Part shown: positions 26,286-32,908 of the stretch, piece by piece
Numbering within the stretch: position 1 is the stretch's first letter
How the letters are laid out: the number at the start of each line of letters is the position of its first letter
Source of the DNA: Phycicoccus sp.
GTDB taxonomy: Bacteria; Actinomycetota; Actinomycetes; Actinomycetales; Dermatophilaceae
Length of the DNA: 57,415 nucleotides
Assembly (NCBI GenBank): GCA_017993715.1
Contig: JAGOME010000019.1
Span: 1-57,415, forward strand
Direction: 5' to 3'
The notes under the pieces: model-generated
Told to the model about the DNA's origin: nothing
Database searches by the model: none
Seen by the model: only the letters and a program-made list of their open reading frames with translations
Made by a program: the position numbers and the translations under genes

Positions 26286-28066
26286 TGACTTCGGACACTC
26301 TCGCGGGATGTTGGAGTGGGCAGGTCGCTGACCTGCGGTGATGTGGTTGGGGAGGTTCTGGGTTAGGCACTAATTGGTGCTTTACGCTGGGGTTGTGGCG
26401 TGGGTCAGGCGGGTCCGGACGGCCTCGGGAGCGACCGCGGTCCAGGTTGCGGAGTCGGTCAATGGTCGACGCAGGATCGTGGCTCATGTCGGGTCTGCTC
26501 ACACCGAGGCTGAGTTGGGGTTGCTGTTGGAGCAGGCCCAGCTTCTTCTGGGCCACCGCGGGCAGGGTGAACTTGACCTGGACGTTGCGGCGGCTCCGCG
26601 CCGGACGCGGCTGCTGCCCGGTCCTGACCCTGACCAGGGGCTGTTCGCTGACCCTTCCTCGACGGCCCGTGCGCCGGTGGTGCGGGTAGGGTCCCCGCGG
26701 GTCGTGGCCACGGCCTCGGGCCTGTTGTTCGACGTCCTGACCGGTGTGTATGACGCGCTGGGCTTTGACGCGGTGGGCGACACCGTCTTCCGAGACCTGG
26801 TGATCAGCCGCATCGTGGAACCGACGTCGATCCTGGACACGCCTCGGGTCCTGACCGACGTGGGCCGCCAGCCAGTCAACGAGCGGACCATGCGCCGCAC
26901 CCTGGCGCGGGCCCAGCAGCGTGGCTACCGCGACACCATCGCCCGGGCGTGTTTCCAGCATGCCGCCACGGCGGGGGACGTCAGCCTGGTGCTCTATGAC
27001 GTGACCACGCTCTACTTCGAAGCCGAGAAGGAAGACGGGCTCCGCAAGGTCGGCTACTCCAAGGAACGCCGCGTGGACCCACAGATCGTGGTGGGCCTGC
27101 TGGTGGACCGGCGCGGGTTCCCGTTGGAGATCGGCTGCTTCGAAGGCAACAAGGCTGAAACCGCCACGATTGTGCCGATCGTGAGGGCCTTCCAGGAGCG
27201 GCACGGCATCGCCGACATGGTCGTGGTCGCTGACGCCGGAATGCTCTGCGCGGCCAACCTCAAAGACCTGGACGAGGCTGGTTTGCGGTTCATCGTCGGC
27301 TCGCGGGTGAGCAAGGCCCCGCAGGACTTAGCATCGCATTTCCGCTGGCACGGTGACCGGTTCACCGATGGGCACGTCATCGACACCATCACTCCCCGCG
27401 ATCAACGCGGATCGACGGTCAAGGTCAGCGACCCCCACCTGCGGGCCGAACCCGTCTGGGACGCCGCGACCCATCCCAAGTCGTGGCGGGCGGTATGGGC
27501 GTACTCCGCCAAAAGCGCTGTGCGGGACGCCAAGACCCTGACCCTGCAGGAGAACAAGGCCAAAGCTGTCATCGCTGGCGAGAAGACCGCCCGAACCCCA
27601 CGGTTCGTCAGCATCAAGAACGGCTCCCGCACCTTGGATGAAGCATCGCTGGCGCGGGCACGACGCCTGGTCGGGCTCAAGGGGTACGTCAGCAACATCG
27701 ATGCCACGCTCATGCCCTCCACCGAGGTCATCGGCAGTTACCACGAGCTGTGGCACGTCGAGCAATCGTTCCGGATGTCCAAGACCGACCTGCGGGCCCG
27801 GCCCATGTTCCACCACAAACGCGACGCGATCGAAGCCCACCTGACCATCGTGTTCACCGCGCTAGCCGTCAGCCGCGAGATCCAGAACCGCACCGGCCTG
27901 GCGATCCGCAGAGTCATCCGCGACCTGCGCCCCCTGCGCTCAGCCACCCTGTCGATCAACGGTGCCGTCCAGACCTTCCGCCCCGACATCCCCACCGCGC
28001 AGCAACACATCATCGACGCCCTCACACCAGGCAGCCTCAGGCACTAAGGCCAATGTCCGGACTCAG
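26285..28066 (+). mobile_element. IS1634/IS1549-type insertion sequence
   Basis: About 1.78 kb with imperfect inverted ends: CTGACTTCGGACACT on the left and CTGAGTCCGGACATT read inward from the right (12 of 15 matching). One transposase gene fills it. It is flanked by a perfect 52-bp direct repeat. Unusually long, variable target duplications are a reported property of the IS1549/IS1634 group, so the repeat supports both the family call and a fairly recent insertion. Confidence 0.88.
26374..28047 (+). CDS. IS1634 family transposase
   Basis: An intact 557-residue DDE transposase of the IS4-superfamily IS1634/IS1549 type. Visible catalytic candidates are Asp in LVLYDVTTLYFEAE, Asp in VVVADAGMLCAANL and Glu in YHELWHVEQSFRMSK, followed by the characteristic LRARPMFHHKRDAIEAHL. 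The frame is undisturbed, so the element may still be active. The start is uncertain: TTG at 26374 is the first, but GTG codons at 26377 and 26395 are possible and no ribosome site is convincing. Confidence 0.9.
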   Translation: MVLYAGVVAWVRRVRTASGATAVQVAESVNGRRRIVAHVGSAHTEAELGLLLEQAQLLLGHRGQGELDLDVAAAPRRTRLLPGPDPDQGLFADPSSTARAPVVRVGSPRVVATASGLLFDVLTGVYDALGFDAVGDTVFRDLVISRIVEPTSILDTPRVLTDVGRQPVNERTMRRTLARAQQRGYRDTIARACFQHAATAGDVSLVLYDVTTLYFEAEKEDGLRKVGYSKERRVDPQIVVGLLVDRRGFPLEIGCFEGNKAETATIVPIVRAFQERHGIADMVVVADAGMLCAANLKDLDEAGLRFIVGSRVSKAPQDLASHFRWHGDRFTDGHVIDTITPRDQRGSTVKVSDPHLRAEPVWDAATHPKSWRAVWAYSAKSAVRDAKTLTLQENKAKAVIAGEKTARTPRFVSIKNGSRTLDEASLARARRLVGLKGYVSNIDATLMPSTEVIGSYHELWHVEQSFRMSKTDLRARPMFHHKRDAIEAHLTIVFTALAVSREIQNRTGLAIRRVIRDLRPLRSATLSINGAVQTFRPDIPTAQQHIIDALTPGSLRH

Positions 28067-28118
28067 GTCGCAGCACCCGCCTCGGCCACCAATTCCCTGA
28101 ACCGGGTCAACCTTGACC
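28067..28118 (+). repeat. 52-bp direct repeat, right copy flanking the IS
   Basis: Identical to 26234-26285. The two copies lie at either end of the IS. Removing the element plus one copy restores a continuous sequence. Confidence 0.9.
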
Positions 28119-28323
28119 GGGAGAGGCAACCCCGAGCACGTCGATCTCTTTCACGAGCCATCACGCACAGCCGGACAGCGGCGAGACCCGGGGCCATGTC
28201 CCACGGCCACCAAACCGGCCACCACCTGTCACCAGGAGGCAAACCAAGTCATACAAGCCCGTATACCGCACAGCCGCGATGCCCGAACCGAATGCGCCGA
28301 TTCGGGCCTCGATGGCCCGAACC
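28119..28323. other. Non-coding remnant between IS and island genes
   Basis: No ORF with support is visible. Joined to 26091-26233 by removing the IS, it forms the upstream side of the decayed IS110-like gene. It could be the old non-coding end of that element, but no ends were recognised. Confidence 0.3.
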
Positions 28324-29550
28324 TCAAGTAGCGCCGTTCCTCTTTGAAAGATCCGCAACGGCCTTTCCCAGTTCAGCGACGACCCCAGCGAGACCATCCT
28401 GGGAGCCCGAGCCGTTTTGGTGGGACGGCTCAGAATGCTGCCCGAACGAGCGGTCAAAGTAGGCCAATTTTGCCTCGCGCAGGCTGCCAGCTTCATCCTC
28501 GTCGAGGTCCGCGAGAAAGGGGATCATCACAACCAACTCCATCGACATGCGCTTATGCAATCGGGAACTGTCGAGAAACTTGTGGCCCAGTGTGAACGCG
28601 ACTGTGGCTGCGGTCACGAGCGCGGCGCTCACACCGACCTTGAGCGACATGTACTGCCAAGTCGCCTCTGCCGTTGGACCAAGGTCACTCATGGTGTGGA
28701 TGAGGAAGAAGGCAAGCCCGGCCAGCAGGGCAACCCCAATTCCGTACGACCATGCGGCGAGATTGAACTCCCTGCGCGCCTCGTCCGAGTAGGACTTTGA
28801 CATCTGCTCCGACGTCGTTGCGCCTACGATGAAGCCAACGTCTTCGCGCAACTTCTCGATGGTCGCCAAGTTCTCCTCGGCGCGCCGGATAAAGTCTTGT
28901 TGCTCTTGGTCGCGCCTTGCGGACATCGCCTTATATGAGCCTTGCCGATCGTCCAACCACTCTTCGAAGGTGGCTTTCATAGCGGTTAATTCGTCAAGGT
29001 GCTCCTTCTGACGGTCGGTGGTCAACTCCCCTGCGCGCTCCTTCTGCTGCTGGAGCGTCGCCTCGATCTTGGCCACCGTTCCTGCGAAGTTCTCACTGAT
29101 GCGCCGCGCGCCCGCCAGCGCGTCTTCGGCCTCAGCGCGTGCCTTCTTGTGGAACGCCACCGCGTCGTTGGCATCGGTGGCGGCACCGGCGAGGATCTCG
29201 GTGACGCTGCGTGCGTTGGATGTGGCCGATTTGGAAGCGGGCCACCGTGCGATGACGTCCAGGAGGGCGTCGAGAGATTGCTGCATGTTGGCGTAGTGAG
29301 GGTCGCTGTCGTAATTCACGGTCGCTTGGGACCACTGGGTGCGAGCGTTCTCCAACATGCTTGGGCTGAAGAGGGCCGGTACGGTCTCTCCGGCGATCTT
29401 CAGTGCAAGCACGTACCTGCCGACGGCGACGGCCCGCATGCGCGCATCTCGGAGCGGCTGGCCAATGGTCGTCTCATCTTCGCCCCAATACGTGATCCGC
29501 GCGCGGATCTCGTCCCAGAGGGGGTGCTGTTGAAACTCCTGCTTGTCCAT
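28324..29550 (-). CDS. Unknown membrane protein with coiled coil
   Basis: A 408-residue protein I cannot assign to a family. Residues about 115-255 are charged and heptad-like (KKARAEAEDALAGARRISEN, then EATLQQQKERAGELTTDRQ), predicting a long coiled coil. Two transmembrane helices follow at about 270-292 (YGIGVALLAGLAFFLIH) and about 308-330 (LKVGVSAALVTAATVAFTLG). The tail is polar. This suggests a membrane-anchored cytoplasmic sensor or scaffold. Codon use is less GC-biased than in neighbouring genes, consistent with acquired DNA. It is 39 bases downstream of an 83-residue ORF on the same strand, so the two may be one operon. Confidence 0.75.
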   Translation of the reverse strand: MDKQEFQQHPLWDEIRARITYWGEDETTIGQPLRDARMRAVAVGRYVLALKIAGETVPALFSPSMLENARTQWSQATVNYDSDPHYANMQQSLDALLDVIARWPASKSATSNARSVTEILAGAATDANDAVAFHKKARAEAEDALAGARRISENFAGTVAKIEATLQQQKERAGELTTDRQKEHLDELTAMKATFEEWLDDRQGSYKAMSARRDQEQQDFIRRAEENLATIEKLREDVGFIVGATTSEQMSKSYSDEARREFNLAAWSYGIGVALLAGLAFFLIHTMSDLGPTAEATWQYMSLKVGVSAALVTAATVAFTLGHKFLDSSRLHKRMSMELVVMIPFLADLDEDEAGSLREAKLAYFDRSFGQHSEPSHQNGSGSQDGLAGVVAELGKAVADLSKRNGAT

Positions 29551-29589
29551 CTGGCTCCTCGATAGGTCCGTTTTAGGGCGATGCGGGGC

Positions 29590-29841
29590 TCAGGTGCGGA
29601 ACTCGATGCGTGTGCCCTCGCTGATCTGGGTCGCGTACTCGCGGGCTTCCGCCATCGAGATGGTCCCGCCCCGCCGGTCCCACTCGCGCTTAAGCGCAGG
29701 GGTGATCTGATCGGCGGTCTGACCCCGGTGGCGACGGGCAAAGTCGTCCATCCACTTCTGCTCGTCTTTTGCTGCCTCCTTGACGATGTCCTTCGTCATC
29801 TTCTTGAACGCCTTGTCATCGAATGAGAACTTGCTAGCCAT
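29590..29841 (-). CDS. Small unknown protein (83 aa) of the island
   Basis: The ATG at 29841 follows a good ribosome site (GGGGAGGG, about 4 bases away), which decides it over an upstream in-frame start. The product is charged and helical (FSFDDKAFKKMTKDIVKEAA, then DDFARRHRGQTADQI) and ends in a short Ile/Glu-rich strand. No domain was recognised. It probably forms an operon with the membrane coiled-coil gene just downstream. Repetitive-element or phage-derived origin cannot be excluded. Confidence 0.6.
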   Translation of the reverse strand: MASKFSFDDKAFKKMTKDIVKEAAKDEQKWMDDFARRHRGQTADQITPALKREWDRRGGTISMAEAREYATQISEGTRIEFRT

Positions 29842-29975
29842 ATGACCCTCCCCAGATAATGGTCCGCCGCTCCTTGGCGACCTGCAGGTCACGATAGACG
29901 CTGTGTCCGACACACATAGGAAGTTATCCACAGGCCAACTGAACATCTACCGCGATCCTCCCCACGCTGGTATGC

Positions 29976-30140
29976 ATGGTCCAGAACCCGCGCAAACCCG
30001 CGTGTGACCTGCCCGCCAGCCTCAAGACGCGGACCGTCGAGGAGTTGCTGGCCCGCGACGAGGTCGGGGCTCAGCGCGAACCGATGCCGCCGCTGGGCGG
30101 AGCCTACGACGCGGGTCGTGTCGGACCAAGGCGACAGTGA
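29976..30140 (+). CDS. Small ORF overlapping a WhiB-like gene
   Basis: A 54-codon ORF starting at ATG 29976 (MVQNPRKPACDLP, SLKTRTVEELLARDEVG). It overlaps the likely GTG start of the WhiB-like gene by 23 bases in another frame, which would allow translational coupling. No strong ribosome site is visible and no family is known to me, so it could be a chance ORF. Confidence 0.35.
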   Translation: MVQNPRKPACDLPASLKTRTVEELLARDEVGAQREPMPPLGGAYDAGRVGPRRQ

Positions 30141-30372
30141 CGGGAGCCTCGACTGGATGGATGAGGCAGCCTGCCAAGGCGGCACGGCTCTGTCCGTCTC
30201 CGACAACTACGAGGACCGCGACGCTGTCGAGCGCATGTGCCTCTACCCCTGCCCTGTGCTGGACGAGTGCCGCGAGTGGCGCAAGATGGTCCGGCCGACG
30301 CACGGCGTATGGGGTGGGCTCGAGGCCAAGGGCCGCTCCCGCGAGGCGTGGTCGCGCCAATCGACCGTCTGA
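30118..30372 (+). CDS. WhiB-like Fe-S regulator with atypical cysteine spacing
   Basis: An 84-residue protein with the WhiB layout. A first cysteine (Cys19) is in DEAACQGG. Three more are at 41, 45 and 51 in MCLYPCPVLDECREW. The turn motif GVWGGLEAKGR is followed by a basic tail for DNA contact. WhiB proteins bind a 4Fe-4S cluster and usually regulate through the sigma factor. Here the central pair is spaced C-x3-C rather than the usual C-x2-C. The GTG at 30118 gives a normal short N-terminus; an ATG at 30154 is possible. It lies in the accessory island and may be mobile-element borne, as WhiB-like genes often are. No gene is seen at 30373-30623. Confidence 0.72.
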   Translation: MSDQGDSDGSLDWMDEAACQGGTALSVSDNYEDRDAVERMCLYPCPVLDECREWRKMVRPTHGVWGGLEAKGRSREAWSRQSTV

Positions 30373-30623
30373 GCCGACCACCAGCCCGGCAGAGCGTGGA
30401 CAGGGACGGTACGCGGCCCACAGGCCCGAGTGCCTACAGTCGTCGGCCCAGAGGCCCGCGAGGAAGGTATCCGGGCCTTCAGGTTCTTCATCCGCCAGTC
30501 GCTGCCGTTCTTGTTGAAGCCGTGCCAAGCGGCCGGAGCAGAGATGACGGCCACGAGCAGTTTGAATCGCCCCTCGTTTCGATCCAAGGCTCTGTGACCT
30601 GAGTGACGAGCCCAACCCACTGA

Positions 30624-31361
30624 TCAAAGGTGCACGCCGAGGCGGGCGAGCGCGGCGTCGATGGTCGTCACGGTGTCCAGACCCGAGGGGGCCGCGGGAC
30701 GGGCGAGCACGACAACGGGGATCGAGAGCTCGGCGGCCGCGTCGAGTTTGGCGCTGGTGTAGGAGCCGCCGGAGTCCTTGGTGACCAGGACGTCGATGCG
30801 CTGCTCACGCAGCAGGGCACGCTCGCCGTCCAGGAGATAGGGGCCCCGGTCCTCAATGAGGGTCCACCTCGGGGGGGCAGGCTCGTCGAGGGGTTCGACC
30901 ACGCGGACGAGTACGTCACGGTCGGTCCAGGACGCGAAGAACGGCAACGTCTGACGCCCGCTGGACAGGAACGGCCGCGACCCCAGCTCGCCGGCGAGGC
31001 GGCATACCTCCTCCAAAGTCGATGCCCAGTGCCACCCAGCCGCATCCGGGCGGTCCCCCCAGCCGGGCCGGGCGTACCGCAGGACCGGAACTCGCGCCCG
31101 GGCGGCCGCCGCAGCCGCGTGGGCGGTCATGGTCGACGCGAAGGGATGCGTGGCATCCACCAGGTGGGTGACGCCCTGCGCCTCCAGATAGCCGACGAGC
31201 CCCTCAACTCCCCCGAACCCCCCGATGCGGACCTCCCCGACGGGCAGCCGCGGGCGCGACACCCGGCCCGCTAGCGACGAGGTCACCGAGATCCCGCCCC
31301 CAACCAGGGACGCCGCGAGAGATCGAGCCTCCGCAGTCCCGCCGAGGATGAGAACGCGCAC
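30624..31361 (-). CDS. cobK: Precorrin-6A reductase CobK
   Basis: A 245-residue NADPH-dependent enzyme that reduces precorrin-6A to precorrin-6B. It begins VRVLILGGTAEARSLAASL and has VTHLVDATHPFASTMTAHA and LVTKDSGGSYTSAKLDAA, all typical of CobK/CbiJ. The GTG at 31361 places the Rossmann strand at the N-terminus, as in relatives, so I reject a start 47 codons upstream that overlaps the divergent gene. It is separated from cbiB by the 5.3-kb island and lies alone, without its own riboswitch that I can see. Confidence 0.93.
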   Translation of the reverse strand: MRVLILGGTAEARSLAASLVGGGISVTSSLAGRVSRPRLPVGEVRIGGFGGVEGLVGYLEAQGVTHLVDATHPFASTMTAHAAAAAARARVPVLRYARPGWGDRPDAAGWHWASTLEEVCRLAGELGSRPFLSSGRQTLPFFASWTDRDVLVRVVEPLDEPAPPRWTLIEDRGPYLLDGERALLREQRIDVLVTKDSGGSYTSAKLDAAAELSIPVVVLARPAAPSGLDTVTTIDAALARLGVHL

Positions 31362-31422
31362 GGCGTTCAGTGTGCCAGCGCCGCCCAGGCCCGGGTGCGG
31401 CGCGGCTGGCAGAATCGCCACC

Positions 31423-31962
31423 GTGCCCCCCATCGAACTGGATCCGACAAGCGCCTGGCTGTCCCGCGAGGAGCTCGACAGCGCCCGCGAGCGCCTGCCC
31501 ATCCTCTATGTCGATGCGGTCCCCGTGCGGGTCGACGACAAGGGCGCTGCGACCCACATCGGCCTGCTCCTGCGGGTCACCGACGACGGCCGGATCCACC
31601 GCGAGCTGGTGTCGGGGCGGGTGCTCTACCACGAGCGCGTCCGCGACGCCCTCATGCGCAACATCGAGAAGGACCTCGGCCCGATGGCGCTCCCGCGTAT
31701 CCCGGTGAGCCCGCAGCCGTTCACCGTCGCGGAGTATTTCCCCACGCCGGGCGTGACGCCGTTCCACGACCCCCGCCAGCACGCCGTGTCCCTGGCCTAC
31801 ATCGTGCCCGTCGCCGGGGATTGCGCCCCGCAGCAGTCGGCGCTCGACCTCGCTTGGCTGACCGTTGCCGAGGCCAGCGATCCGGCGGTCCTCGCCGACC
31901 TGGACCGTGGCCACGGCATTCTGCTCCGGCAGGCCCTGGCCCACCTGGGCTACCCGGTCTGA
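31423..31962 (+). CDS. Nudix hydrolase-like protein (DUF4916 type)
   Basis: A 179-residue protein resembling an actinobacterial family related to Nudix hydrolases. It begins VPPIELDPTSAWLSREELDS and has LPILYVDAVPVRVD, HIGLLLRVTDDGRIHREL and a beta-rich middle. A textbook Nudix box (GX5EX7REUXEEXGU) is not visible, so hydrolase activity is uncertain. The GTG at 31423 matches the usual MPPIxLDP-like start as I recall it. It is divergent from cobK and convergent with plsC. Confidence 0.7.
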   Translation: MPPIELDPTSAWLSREELDSARERLPILYVDAVPVRVDDKGAATHIGLLLRVTDDGRIHRELVSGRVLYHERVRDALMRNIEKDLGPMALPRIPVSPQPFTVAEYFPTPGVTPFHDPRQHAVSLAYIVPVAGDCAPQQSALDLAWLTVAEASDPAVLADLDRGHGILLRQALAHLGYPV

Positions 31963-31972
31963 GCGGCGAGGC

Positions 31973-32761
31973 TCACGCCTCGGAGCCAGCCCCGCCCTGC
32001 TGCTTCTTGTTGAACTTGTCGACGGTGCGGGTCCGGTCGTGCTCGTCGCGCTCGTGTGCCTGCTCCGGCGTCGGAGCCGTCCCACCCAGGCGCGCCGGGA
32101 TGTACCGCAACTGAGCGCCAGTGAGCACCGGATACGCCGCCTGCTGGGCATGCAGCTGCGCCTCCATGACGGCGTGCAGCCGCTCCGTCGCCTCGACGAC
32201 GTTCTCACCCTTGCGCACAAAGAAGGGCTCGCCGACGGTGATGAAGATCGGGATCCGGTTGAAGCCCAATTGCTTGGGCGCCTCCTTGGTCCAGATCCGC
32301 TGCGCCCCCCACAGCGTCGTCGGCAGGATCGGGCACCCCGTCGCCTGCGCCATCTTGGTCACGCCCGGCTTGAACGGCTTGAGCTCGAAGCTGCGGGACA
32401 TCGTCGCCTCGGGAAACACCCCGACGATCTCGCCGGCCCGCAGCGCCCGGATCGCGTCGGCAAACGCCGAACCCCCCGAATGCCGATCGACCGGGATGTG
32501 CTTCATCCCCCGCATGAGCGGGCCGGTCACCCGGTGGCTGAAGACCGACTTCTTGGCCATGAAGCGCACGAGCCGACCGCGCTTGACCGCCGGAAGGCCC
32601 GCAAAGGTGAAGTCCAAGTAGCTCGTGTGGTTGATCGCCATGATCGCGCCGCCGGTCTGCGGGACGTTCTCCCCACCCACGGAGGTGAACTTCACCCCCA
32701 TCCCAGCAAAGAGCGTGCGGGCGGTGCCGATGACCGGGCTATAGGGGAACTCCACGAGCAC
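31973..32761 (-). CDS. 1-acyl-sn-glycerol-3-phosphate acyltransferase (PlsC family)
   Basis: A 262-residue membrane-associated acyltransferase. The catalytic NHTSYLD motif is at about residue 44 (HX4D), and the substrate motif is VFPEATMSRSFELKPFKPG. PILPTTLWGAQRIWTK is also family-like. It acylates lysophosphatidic acid or a related lipid. The start is GTG at 32761, with a second GTG two codons later equally plausible. The tail of about 30 charged residues is not part of the domain. It ends 11 bases from the convergent Nudix-like gene. Confidence 0.9.
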   Translation of the reverse strand: MLVEFPYSPVIGTARTLFAGMGVKFTSVGGENVPQTGGAIMAINHTSYLDFTFAGLPAVKRGRLVRFMAKKSVFSHRVTGPLMRGMKHIPVDRHSGGSAFADAIRALRAGEIVGVFPEATMSRSFELKPFKPGVTKMAQATGCPILPTTLWGAQRIWTKEAPKQLGFNRIPIFITVGEPFFVRKGENVVEATERLHAVMEAQLHAQQAAYPVLTGAQLRYIPARLGGTAPTPEQAHERDEHDRTRTVDKFNKKQQGGAGSEA

Positions 32762-32908
32762 ACGATAGGCGAGGCGCCCCTCCCCCGCCCCATACCGGCC
32801 GCATCAACCCTCGGTACTGGGCACCCGGCATTCACCGATCGGGAACCGCAGCACACCCCAGCCGAACCCGTTGGAGATCACCCCGTCGCGTCTGGGAAAC
32901 TGGGCGGC

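Noticed and set aside
26221-27204. A 327-codon minus-strand frame across the IS left end
   Set aside because: It is antisense to the intact transposase and crosses the IS boundary.
32762-32908. Possible T-box leader before valS
   Set aside because: A GGGAACCGC-like string is present but the full T-box sequence and specifier stem are not.
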